Below are positions 17,276-24,926 of a stretch of 64,000 nucleotides of DNA, piece by piece. The notes under the pieces were generated by a model, which did not search any database, was not told where the DNA came from, and worked only from the letters and a program-made list of their open reading frames with translations. Each line of letters opens with the position of its first letter. Position 1 is the first letter of the stretch. Source of the DNA: Streptomyces sp. MH60 (lineage in GTDB: Bacteria > Actinomycetota > Actinomycetes > Streptomycetales > Streptomycetaceae); contig NZ_MULI01000010.1 in NCBI RefSeq assembly GCF_002939385.1, positions 1-64,000 on the forward strand, written 5' to 3'. A program made the translations under genes and the position numbers.

Positions 17276-19735
17276 TCAGCCCACGCGGGTCAGCTTGTCC
17301 GACAGGGCCGGCTCGACGAGGTCGTCCCGCAGGGCCACCGGCACCTTGACCGCGCCGCTGGTGCCGCCGTCGCCGACGGTGAGCGTGCCGACCTTGGTCC
17401 CGGCCTTCGCCGTGTGCGGCACCTCGTCCGCCGTGAACGTCAGCTTCACGGTCAGCCCGCCCCAGCCGACGGCCTTGACGTCCTGCGTGGCGACGACCGG
17501 CGTACGGCCGCCGAGGCCGTCGTCGACGTACCCCACGACGCTGCCCTTCTTCAGGATCGTCGACGACTTCAGGGTGTCCTGCGCGGCCCGGATCAGCTTG
17601 TCGCTGGAGTCCAGCGCGGCACCGAGGATGGTGTTGTCCGCGCCGCCGGCCGGCTGGCGCACCACGGCACCGACGACGGTCCGGGTCTCGCCGCCGACCT
17701 CCTTCTTCGCCGCGAAGACGAGGTTGCCGAGGGCGGAGGTGGTGGTGCCGGTCTTGATGCCGACGACGTTGTTGTGGCCGACCAGGTGGTTCCAGTTGGA
17801 GTGGTTGACACCCTTGTAGTCGTCGTACGACATCATCGCGGCGACCTCGCGGAACGCGGGCTCCTTCATCGCCTCCTTGGCCAGCTTCACCTGGTCCACG
17901 GCCGTGCTCACCGTCGTGTTGTTCAGCCCCGACGGGTCGGTGTACGTGGTGTTGGTCATGCCGAGGTCCTTCGCGGCGGTGTTCATCTTCTCCACGAACG
18001 CCTTCTCGGACCCCGCGTCCCAGCGTGCGAGCAGCCGCGCCACGTTGTTCGCGGACGCGATCAGAATGGCCTTGAGTGCCTCGCGCTGGGAGATCGAGTC
18101 GCCCTCGTAGACGTGGACGGTCGACTCGTCACCCGCCTCCGACTGCTCCTCCGCCGCCCCGTCGATCTTGATCTTCGGACCCTCGGCGCCGCTCTTGAGC
18201 GAGTGGTCGCGCAGGATGACGTACGCGGTCATGACCTTGGCCACGCTCGCGATCGGCACCGGCTTCTGGTCGCCGGACGAGCCGAAGGAGCCGATGCCCT
18301 GCACGTCGAGCGCGGCCTGCCCGCTGGACGGCCAGGGGATCTCCGGCTTGCCGCCGTCGAACGTGAAGCTGTCCTGCGCCGTGAGGTCGAGGGTGGGCGC
18401 GGGCAGCGGGCGCATCGACTGCACGACGCCGAAGACGATCAGCAGCAGGATGACCAGCGGCGTCCAGATCTTGACCCGGCGCACCGTCGTGCGCAGCGGC
18501 GTCTCCGGCGGCGGCGGGGTGTTCGTCAGCTCCGCCAGCAGGTCGAGCGGCGGCTTGGGCGGCAGCGGCTGCTGGGTGGTCCGGTCGGGCCCGACGTGCG
18601 GCACGGGCGTGGTGGGGCCGGTACGGGGCGCCTGCGACGCCCTGGGGGCGTCGGCGGGGGGCGTCTGCCCCGGCGGGGGCTTGCGGGTCGCCGGGTCGTC
18701 CGGATTCCGCAGCGCCACGAACTTGCTGGTCCGCTCGGCGTCGTCGCCCGGTCCGGCCTTCCCGGCCTTCCCGGCCTTCTTGGACGCGGCGGCGGCATCG
18801 CCCAGCTTCAGCATGGTCGTCGGCTGATCCACGGCGGGCCGCGGCGCCTTGAACACAGCAGTGGGCTGATCAACCGGCGCCTCACCGTCCCCGTCGTCGC
18901 CATCGCCGGTGTCACCGTCGTCGCCACTGTCGTCTCGCCCGGCCCCGGCCCCGGCCCCGGCCTCCGGGTCCGCTTCCGCGGCCGGCTTCGGCTTCGCTTC
19001 CGCGACCGGCTTCGGGTCCGGGCCTGCGTCCGAGTCGGAGCCGGAAGCCGGGCCGGAGCCGGAAGCCGTGCCCGTGTCGGCGCCCGTGCCCGGGGCTGCG
19101 TCTGTGTCGGGAGCCGTGCCGGAGGCGGTGGCCGTGTCGCCGTCCGAGTCCTTGGCCGAGTCCGTGTCGGTGGTGCCGTCGGGGGACTCGGGCTTCTCGT
19201 CGGCCTGTGGGTCGTCCTTGGTGCCCTCGGCGGTCTGCTTGCCGCCGGGCTCGTCGTCGTTCCGGGACGGCTCCTCCGCGTCGTCCTGCGGGTCTTCGAG
19301 CCGTGCGTTGGCGGCGGCGCGCTCGTCCGCCGTGGCCACCCAGGCCGCGACGGCGTCCCGCAGCCGGCCGTCGTTGCCGGGGGCGGGCGCCGCACGGCCG
19401 CCCTCGGACTCCTCGGACGTGCCCGACGACGTGTCGGCCGCCTGGGACGTCCCGGTGTCGTCGCCGTCGCCGTCGCCGTCGCCGTCGTCGTCGCCGCCGG
19501 AGGCATCCGCCTCCGTCTCGCGGACCGACAGCACGCGGGTCGCCGTGTCGACGCCGCCGGGGGACCCGGCACCGGACCCCGCGGAGCGCTTCGCGTCCTC
19601 CCGTGCCACCGCCAGCCGCGGATCACTCCGCTCGCTCGCCTCGGTCCTGGCTTCGGGAACCGGACCCGCGCTCCCCGACGTCGGTTCTTCCGACGACTCG
19701 CGCTGCTTCGACCTGTCGGGGGACTCGCCCGCCAC
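17276..19735 (-). CDS. D-alanyl-D-alanine carboxypeptidase (peptidase S11) with long acidic cytoplasmic tail
   Basis: About 819 aa. The start is decided by the ribosome site: GTG 19735 (VAGESPDRSKQRES) follows GGAGGAGG with 4-5 nt spacing, while ATG 19750 has none. Residues 1-415 are hydrophilic low complexity, rich in Asp/Glu/Ser/Pro/Ala (GGDDDGDGDGDGDD, KPVAEAKPKPAAEA). One membrane helix (~418-438, WTPLVILLLIVFGVV) follows. The extracellular S11 domain has SVAK (~492), SANN (~560) and KTG (~660), the catalytic Ser-Lys, Ser-x-Asn and Lys-Thr-Gly triads. It trims the terminal D-Ala from peptidoglycan stem peptides. The N-terminal tail is far longer than in usual PBP5-type enzymes. Confidence 0.9.
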   Translation of the reverse strand: MAGESPDRSKQRESSEEPTSGSAGPVPEARTEASERSDPRLAVAREDAKRSAGSGAGSPGGVDTATRVLSVRETEADASGGDDDGDGDGDGDDTGTSQAADTSSGTSEESEGGRAAPAPGNDGRLRDAVAAWVATADERAAANARLEDPQDDAEEPSRNDDEPGGKQTAEGTKDDPQADEKPESPDGTTDTDSAKDSDGDTATASGTAPDTDAAPGTGADTGTASGSGPASGSDSDAGPDPKPVAEAKPKPAAEADPEAGAGAGAGRDDSGDDGDTGDGDDGDGEAPVDQPTAVFKAPRPAVDQPTTMLKLGDAAAASKKAGKAGKAGPGDDAERTSKFVALRNPDDPATRKPPPGQTPPADAPRASQAPRTGPTTPVPHVGPDRTTQQPLPPKPPLDLLAELTNTPPPPETPLRTTVRRVKIWTPLVILLLIVFGVVQSMRPLPAPTLDLTAQDSFTFDGGKPEIPWPSSGQAALDVQGIGSFGSSGDQKPVPIASVAKVMTAYVILRDHSLKSGAEGPKIKIDGAAEEQSEAGDESTVHVYEGDSISQREALKAILIASANNVARLLARWDAGSEKAFVEKMNTAAKDLGMTNTTYTDPSGLNNTTVSTAVDQVKLAKEAMKEPAFREVAAMMSYDDYKGVNHSNWNHLVGHNNVVGIKTGTTTSALGNLVFAAKKEVGGETRTVVGAVVRQPAGGADNTILGAALDSSDKLIRAAQDTLKSSTILKKGSVVGYVDDGLGGRTPVVATQDVKAVGWGGLTVKLTFTADEVPHTAKAGTKVGTLTVGDGGTSGAVKVPVALRDDLVEPALSDKLTRVG

Positions 19736-19938
19736 CGATGCCTCCTCCATGCGCCGCACGTCCGTGCGCGCTACCGAACCCGTACCGAAACCATTTACCA
19801 GTGTCCTGTGTACGGGTGGAACCCACGCGGTAGACGAGAACGACATACCTACTGGTTCCACTACGAAGCGGTCACGCACCCTCGACAGACCAATGTGAGA
19901 GGGGTCACCCTGTCTGTCATCCACGCGGGGAGGCATGG

Positions 19939-20697
19939 ATGGGCAGGAGCCGCAGAACACTTCCGGAGGAGCTTCTGCTGCTGGCGTTGGACCCGACCAC
20001 GGGTACCACCGCACAGCCGCAGTCGCTCGACCTCGGTCTGGCCGGAGCACAGCTGGTGGAGCTGGCGCTGGCCGGACGGATAGCCCCAGACGGGGATCGT
20101 ATCGCCGTGGTGGCCCCACGGCCGACAGGAGATCCAACACTGGACTGCGCGTTGGAGTTGCTGCGAAGGCGTGGCGCTCCCGTACGCGCGGTCAACTGGA
20201 TTGGCGGGCCCCGCCTGGGGCTGCGCCAGACCTACCTCTCGCATCTGGAGCGATGCGGCATGGTGCATGCCGTGGAGGGCCAGATGTGCGGGGTGCTGCC
20301 GACGACTCGCTACCAGGCGACGGAGACGGCGATCAGCAGGGAGATCAAGGCCCGGCTGGACTCGGCGATCCGCACCGGCGTCCCGCCGGACCCGCGGACC
20401 GCGGCGCTCGCCGCGCTGGCCCACGCGGTCGGACTCGGCAAGCACCTCTATCCGGGCAACGAAGGACGCTCGTCGCGGTCCCGGCTGCGGGACCTCATCA
20501 GGCACGACCCCATGGGCGGCTTGGTGGCGCACGCGGTGATGGACGTCCAGAACGGCGCTGCGGCACAGCCACGCCGCAGTCCGGCCCCGGTCGGCCGCCA
20601 GGCCCCGGGACCGGGGGGCAGGCCCGCCCCGGAACCCGCCCGCGGTGTTCCGGCGCAACCGCGCCACGGATCCATGGCGCGAGCGGTGGCCCACTAG
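19939..20697 (+). CDS. GPP34 (GOLPH3/VPS74-like) family protein
   Basis: 252 aa from ATG 19939 (MGRSRRTLPEELLLLALD). The opening LPEELLLLALDPTTG and the helical body match bacterial GPP34 proteins, relatives of the eukaryotic Golgi phosphoinositide-binding protein GOLPH3. Other matching features are LDLGLAGAQLVELALAGRI and DPTLDCALELLRRR. Actinomycetes carry several copies of unknown function, possibly membrane-surface binding. The last ~45 residues are Pro/Arg-rich and probably disordered. It diverges from the carboxypeptidase gene over ~200 bases. Confidence 0.85.
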   Translation: MGRSRRTLPEELLLLALDPTTGTTAQPQSLDLGLAGAQLVELALAGRIAPDGDRIAVVAPRPTGDPTLDCALELLRRRGAPVRAVNWIGGPRLGLRQTYLSHLERCGMVHAVEGQMCGVLPTTRYQATETAISREIKARLDSAIRTGVPPDPRTAALAALAHAVGLGKHLYPGNEGRSSRSRLRDLIRHDPMGGLVAHAVMDVQNGAAAQPRRSPAPVGRQAPGPGGRPAPEPARGVPAQPRHGSMARAVAH

Positions 20698-21024
20698 CCC
20701 GAAGACCGCACCGCATCACAGCACCACGTCGCATCACAGCACGACCGCACCACAGCACCGCCGCACCACCAGTCCCCAAGCCCGGTCACGGGAGCCGCAG
20801 GTCCGCGCGGGGCGGCGGAACCGGCCGCGGGTCCGGCCCACCCGGACCCGCGGAAAGGTTCCGCCACCCCGCGCGGCCGCATGTGAGGGTGGCGTCCCGA
20901 ACTGGCGTGTACGCGGCGCATATCGACCGTTTCCCAGCGGTAGAAAGCACCTTGGTGGCAGTCTGCTCAGCAGCAGATACACAAAGTGGCAAGTATGAGT
21001 CACGCAGCCGGAGGTGCACGTCCC
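20698..21024. other. Intergenic region with GCACCACAGC-type short repeats
   Basis: No gene is supported here. Bases ~20707-20772 hold imperfect 15-16-nt repeats of the form GCATCACAGCACCAC / GCACCACAGCACCGCC. The stretch from ~20920 to 20990 is less GC-rich (TATCGACCGTTTCCCAGC, AGATACACAAAG) and probably contains the promoter of the XRE gene. Confidence 0.5.
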
Positions 21025-21882
21025 GTGGCGTCGAGTGTCAATCCCACCGTAAGGCGGCGTCGGCTGGGCCAGGAGCTGCGCCGGCTCCGTGAGCTCAAGG
21101 GCATGACGGCCGAGGAGGTCGCCGAGCGGCTGCTGGTCTCGCAGTCGAAGATCAGCCGTCTGGAGAACGGCCGGCGCAGCATCAGCCAGCGGGACGTCCG
21201 CGACCTGTGCGGGGTGTACGAGGTCGAGGACCAGCGGATCGTCGACTCGCTGATGCAGATGGCGAAGGACTCGCGCCAGCAGGGCTGGTGGCACGCCTTC
21301 GGGGACATCCCGTACAGCGTCTACATCGGCCTGGAGACCGACGCGGAGTCGCTGCGGACCTACGAACCCCAGATCATCACCGGCCTGTTGCAGACCCGGC
21401 CCTACGCCGAGGCGCTCATCCAGGGCGCGTTGCCCGAGACGTCGGTCGCTGACGTGGAGAAACGGGTGCAGGTCCGCATACGGCGGCAGGAGCGCATCTC
21501 CGCCGACCACAACCCGCTGCGGCTGTGGGTGGTCCTCGACGAGGCGTGCCTGCACCGGGTGGTGGGCGGCAGGCAGGTGATGCGGGAGCAGCTGGAGCAC
21601 GTCGCCGAGATGTCGCAGCTGCCGCACATCACCGTGCAGGTGCTGCCCTTCGACGTCGGGGCGCACCCCGGCATCAACGGCCAGTACTCCATCCTGGAGT
21701 TCGCCGACACGGCCGACTCCAGCGTGGTGTACATCGAGGGCGTGACCAGCGACCTGTACCTGGAGAAGGCGCCGGACGTGCAGAAGTACACGGTGATGTA
21801 CGAGCACCTGCGGGCCCAGGCCCTCAACGTGGAGCAGTCGCGGCAGCGCATCGAGGACGTGGCGAAGGAGTACGCGCGCTGA
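21025..21882 (+). CDS. scr1: XRE-family regulator with DUF5753 (Scr1-like)
   Basis: 285 aa from GTG 21025 (VASSVNPTVRRRRLGQEL), preceded by GGAGGTG. Many homologues start at this same MAS-NPTVRRRRLGQELRRLRE point, so the earlier ATG at 20995 was not used. The N-terminal helix-turn-helix (TAEEVAERLLVSQSKISRLE) binds DNA. The remaining ~200 residues form a DUF5753 ligand/partner domain (IITGLLQTRPYAEAL, VVLDEACLHR, VQVLPFDVGAHPGINGQYSI). It pairs with the DUF397 gene downstream. In S. coelicolor the corresponding pair Scr1/Scr2 is described as a strong positive regulator of antibiotic production; the orthology here is inferred from gene order and motif content. Confidence 0.85.
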   Translation: MASSVNPTVRRRRLGQELRRLRELKGMTAEEVAERLLVSQSKISRLENGRRSISQRDVRDLCGVYEVEDQRIVDSLMQMAKDSRQQGWWHAFGDIPYSVYIGLETDAESLRTYEPQIITGLLQTRPYAEALIQGALPETSVADVEKRVQVRIRRQERISADHNPLRLWVVLDEACLHRVVGGRQVMREQLEHVAEMSQLPHITVQVLPFDVGAHPGINGQYSILEFADTADSSVVYIEGVTSDLYLEKAPDVQKYTVMYEHLRAQALNVEQSRQRIEDVAKEYAR

Positions 21883-22079
21883 GCCGCTGAAGCCCGAGAA
21901 ACCGGGCGAACGCGGAGAGTACACCCCTGCCACGTTGTACTGGAAGACTCACCTGGAATATGCCACCCGGTCGAGTGAATGGCTGCTCCGTACGGGAAGG
22001 CCAGCGAGTAGCGTCGATCACGCCAAAGATCAAACGTCATTGGCGTAAACCACACTCGCGACTCGCCATCGGAGCAGAC

Positions 22080-22271
22080 ATGGCAATTCTTCAGGGCGCC
22101 CAGGAATCGTGGACCAAGTCCTCCTACTCCGGAGGGAACGGCGCGTGCGTCGAGGTCCGGTCACCGGTCGTGGCGGCGCTCGCCGTCCGTGACTCCAAAG
22201 TGACCGGCGGCCCGGTCCTCGCGTTCCCCGCCGACGCGTGGACCGCCTTCGTGACGTCGGTCAAGGAGTAG
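22080..22271 (+). CDS. scr2: DUF397 small protein, partner of the XRE regulator (Scr2-like)
   Basis: 63 aa from ATG 22080, preceded by GGAG at 6 nt. Typical DUF397 content: WTKSSYSGGNGACVEVR, VAVRDSK-type strand (LAVRDSKVTGGP) and a C-terminal PADAWTAFVTSVKE. These proteins are actinomycete-specific and usually sit next to an XRE/DUF5753 gene, as in the BldB/WhiJ-type and toxin-antitoxin-like pairs. The ~200-bp gap to the XRE gene suggests its own promoter. Function is regulatory by association; no enzymatic motif exists. Confidence 0.85.
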   Translation: MAILQGAQESWTKSSYSGGNGACVEVRSPVVAALAVRDSKVTGGPVLAFPADAWTAFVTSVKE

Positions 22272-22286
22272 CGCCGCCCCGCACAC

Positions 22287-22343
22287 CCGCCGGGACCACC
22301 GGCGGAGCCCTCTCGACCAGTTCGCCGACCTTGCCGAGAGGGC
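22287..22343. terminator. Two adjacent hairpins between convergent DUF397 and MerR genes
   Basis: First hairpin: CCGCCGG (22287-22293) with CCGGCGG (22299-22305). Second: GCCCTCTCG (22307-22315) with CGAGAGGGC (22335-22343). Both are perfect and serve converging transcripts. Confidence 0.6.
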
Positions 22344-22362
22344 GCCCGCCGGCCGGCTCAGC

Positions 22363-23259
22363 TCAGCTCACCGGGAACGCCACGTCGCACACCGGGTCCT
22401 CGGGACCCGCGGCGTCCCAGTCGGCGAAGTACACCTCGCGGCACGGCCCCGCCACCGTCAGTCCCCGCGCGGCGATCCACTCCTCCACCGCCCCGAAGGC
22501 GGCCAGGATCTGCGGGTACGCCACCTGCGCCTTGGTGATCCGGGTGTAGGCCAGCCGCCCGGCCGGCTCCACCCGCACCCGCGTCTGCCGGGCCCGCCCC
22601 CGCTCCTCGCTCCAGGCCCGCGCCGCCGCCTCGTCGGCGACCGGCACGCAGGACTCGGCCGGGCCGTCGCTCTCCATCGACACGTCCGAGTGGTAGACGA
22701 CGTACGGCGCCGCCGTCACGCCCCCGCAGCCCCGGGCCGCCTCCTCCAGGCGGCCCAGCGACGCACCGATCCACGCCGGCAGCTCACTCGCCAGCGTGTG
22801 CCGGGTCTCGCTGATCACCACCTGCTCGGGCACGTCCACCGTCTCGACCACGAACTTTCCGTACACGTCGGAATCCCTTCCCGTCAGCCGTCCACGGAGG
22901 TACGCGACGAGCGTGCGCTGTCCGGCCAGCCGGGCCTCCACGTCCGCCCAGTAGACGTCGAGCAGACCGGCCGCCCGGTCGCCGTCCGCGCCGACCACCT
23001 CGGCGACCCGCGCGAGCGGCATGTCCAGCCGGCGCAGCAGCGCCACGAGCCGGGCGCGTTCGGCCTGCCCGGCGCGGTAGTAGCGGTAGCCGGTGGCCTC
23101 GTCCACGTGGGCCGGGGCCAGCAGGCCCAGCCGGTCGTACAGCCGCAGGGCCTTGGCCGACAGCCGGGCCCGCGTGGCGAACGCGCCGATGGTCAGCAAC
23201 TCGTCGTCGCCCACCTCGTCCACGCCGCCGCCCCCGTAGTCGTCCGCGTAGTCGTCCAC
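22363..23259 (-). CDS. MerR-family regulator with GyrI-like effector domain
   Basis: 298 aa from GTG 23259, preceded by GGAGGAT. After an Asp/Gly/Tyr-rich tail, the MerR winged helix is clear: LLTIGAFATRARLSAKALRL then YDRLGLLAPAHVDEATGYRY. A long coiled helix (~90-125) follows. The C-terminal ~150 residues resemble the GyrI/AraC-type small-molecule-binding domain (GKFVVETVDVPEQVVISETR ... EWIAARGLTVAGPCREVYF), as in BmrR-like drug sensors. The target is unknown. It lies downstream of the glutathione peroxidase gene on the same strand but behind a strong hairpin. Confidence 0.85.
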   Translation of the reverse strand: MDDYADDYGGGGVDEVGDDELLTIGAFATRARLSAKALRLYDRLGLLAPAHVDEATGYRYYRAGQAERARLVALLRRLDMPLARVAEVVGADGDRAAGLLDVYWADVEARLAGQRTLVAYLRGRLTGRDSDVYGKFVVETVDVPEQVVISETRHTLASELPAWIGASLGRLEEAARGCGGVTAAPYVVYHSDVSMESDGPAESCVPVADEAAARAWSEERGRARQTRVRVEPAGRLAYTRITKAQVAYPQILAAFGAVEEWIAARGLTVAGPCREVYFADWDAAGPEDPVCDVAFPVS

Positions 23260-23270
23260 GCCGTCATCCT

Positions 23271-23303
23271 CCGTCGCCGGGCGGCCGTTCCGCCCGGCGA
23301 CGG
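23271..23303 (-). terminator. 14-bp perfect hairpin between glutathione peroxidase and merR
   Basis: Arms CCGTCGCCGGGCGG (23271-23284) and CCGCCCGGCGACGG (23290-23303), 5-nt loop, ~30 nt past the peroxidase stop. Its distal arm overlaps the first two bases of the MerR ribosome site, so it may also modulate MerR translation. Confidence 0.75.
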
Positions 23304-23332
23304 AGACGCTGGGCCTTCCCCCAGGGGCAAGG

Positions 23333-23854
23333 TCAACCGGCGAGGCGCTCCTCGACGGCCGCCACGACCTCGGCCGCCTCCGGCTCGGTCTGCGGCGAGA
23401 AGCGGGCGGCGACCTTGCCGTCCCGCCCGATCAGGAACTTCTCGAAGTTCCAGCGGATGTCGCCGCTGTGGCCCTCGGCGTCCGCGAAGCCGGTCAGCCG
23501 GTCGTACAGCGGGTGCCGGCCCGCGCCGTTGACCTCGGCCTTCTCGGTCATCGGGAAGGTGACCCCGTACGTCGCCGAGCAGAACTCGGCGATCTCGTCG
23601 GCGCTGCCCGGCTCCTGGCCCATGAACTGGTTGCAGGGCACGCCCAGCACGGTGAACCCCTGCTCGGCGTACCGCTCGTGCAGCCGCTCCAGGCCGGAGT
23701 ACTGCGGGGTCAGTCCGCACTTGGAGGCCACGTTGACCACCAGCACGACCCGGCCGGCGTACTGGGAGAGGTCCGCGGCCCCGCCCTGGAGGGCGCCGAT
23801 CTCGACGTCGAGGGGAAGGCTGTCGTCGTTCCGCGTGTTCGGTGAGGTCGTCAT
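23333..23854 (-). CDS. Glutathione peroxidase-family thiol peroxidase
   Basis: 173 aa. It carries the three family signatures: VNVASKCGLTPQY with the peroxidatic Cys, PCNQFMGQEPG with the catalytic Gln, and WNFEKFLIGRDG with the Trp/Asn pair. Actinomycetes lack glutathione, so the enzyme more likely uses thioredoxin (or mycothiol-linked systems) to reduce hydroperoxides in the cytoplasm. The second Cys in AEFCSATYG could act as resolving Cys. It is followed by a strong terminator. Confidence 0.92.
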   Translation of the reverse strand: MTTSPNTRNDDSLPLDVEIGALQGGAADLSQYAGRVVLVVNVASKCGLTPQYSGLERLHERYAEQGFTVLGVPCNQFMGQEPGSADEIAEFCSATYGVTFPMTEKAEVNGAGRHPLYDRLTGFADAEGHSGDIRWNFEKFLIGRDGKVAARFSPQTEPEAAEVVAAVEERLAG

Positions 23855-23864
23855 GCACCGGATG

Positions 23865-24848
23865 CTAGTCCGGGCCCCTGCCGCCCCCGCCGCCCGCCTC
23901 GACGAGCACCTCCCCGGCCGGTGTCCGCGAGTACAGCACCGAGCGACCCGCGCGCCGCCGCTCCACCAGACCCGCGTCGAGCAGCACCCGCAGATGCCGT
24001 CCGACCGACCCGAGGCGCTGCCCGGTCACACCGACCAGCTGGCTGGTGCTCATCGGGGTGCCGAGCAGCGTCAGCACGCCCGCGCGGGCCGGGCCGAGCA
24101 GCGCGCCGAGGGCGGCGGGCGCGCGCCGGGCACCGTCGTCCGCGAGGGCACCCGCGCACGGGTAGACCACCGCGTACCGCTCGGGCTCCTCCCACGCCAC
24201 CCAGCCGTGCCGCTGCGGGGTGATCGGGACGAGGATCAGCTCCGCCCCGGACAGCTCGCGCGGCGGGTAGGGGTTCAGGTTGATCTGGAGCCGGTTGTCG
24301 CCCAGCCAGCGGGTGCCGGGCCGCAGGGCGTCCAGCACCGTCGCCCAGCCGCCCCGGCTCACCTGCGCGGTCCGCGCGACGACGTCGGCCTCCAGGACCC
24401 GGCGGCGCCGGTCCCAGTCCGGCCGTACCGCCTCGGCCCAGACCTGCTCGAGGAGCGCGGCGGCCCGCTCCGGCAGGTCGTCGCGGTCCAGGGCGGCCGG
24501 CAGCGTGCCCCCGAGGGAGACGGCCAGGTCGGCGCGCGCCACCTCGGGACGGGTCGCCCGGATCCGCGCGACGCCCTCCGCGAAGCTCTGGCCCTCGGCC
24601 GGAGTGGGGGTGAGGAAGTCGGCGTTCCACTCCCGGCCGAGGCCCGCGGCCACGAGCAGCGCGGTGACCGGGTCGGCCGCCATACGGCGCAGATGGGCGG
24701 GCCGGTGGGTGGCGAGCCAGGTCCGCTCACCGGGATGCCCGGCCACTCCCGCGTGCAGCATCTTCAGACAGGCGACGGTCTCGTCGAGCGGCGAGACGAC
24801 GAAACGGCTGCGCGCGAGGGTGTCGGCGTTGATCTCCCACCAGCCCAT
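23865..24848 (-). CDS. ArsR-like winged-helix regulator with long N-terminal domain
   Basis: 327 aa from ATG 24848 (MGWWEINADTLARSRFVVSP). The C-terminal ~80 residues form an ArsR-type winged helix (GVLTLLGTPMSTSQLVGVTG, SVGRHLRVLLDAGLVERRRAGRSVLYSR). The N-terminal ~240 residues are a conserved actinomycete extension of unknown role (GWWEINADTL, FLTPTP, INLNPYPPRELSGAELILVP). It diverges from the MFS gene next door with a 78-bp gap, so it probably controls that transporter. It ends 10 nt from the peroxidase start, same strand. Confidence 0.85.
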   Translation of the reverse strand: MGWWEINADTLARSRFVVSPLDETVACLKMLHAGVAGHPGERTWLATHRPAHLRRMAADPVTALLVAAGLGREWNADFLTPTPAEGQSFAEGVARIRATRPEVARADLAVSLGGTLPAALDRDDLPERAAALLEQVWAEAVRPDWDRRRRVLEADVVARTAQVSRGGWATVLDALRPGTRWLGDNRLQINLNPYPPRELSGAELILVPITPQRHGWVAWEEPERYAVVYPCAGALADDGARRAPAALGALLGPARAGVLTLLGTPMSTSQLVGVTGQRLGSVGRHLRVLLDAGLVERRRAGRSVLYSRTPAGEVLVEAGGGGGRGPD

Positions 24849-24926
24849 CCGGCCCCCGCCCCCCTCACCTTTCGCCTCCGCGCGAAACAATAACGACCGC
24901 GCCCGGCACCGCCCCAGACTCCCCGC

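Noticed and set aside
19441..19500. GTCGCC-type trinucleotide/hexanucleotide run as a separate repeat element
   Set aside because: It simply encodes the Asp/Gly run in the carboxypeptidase tail.
17276..20140. Longer carboxypeptidase starting upstream of 19750
   Set aside because: It would read through the divergent promoter region and into the GPP34 gene; the GGAGGAGG site supports GTG 19735.
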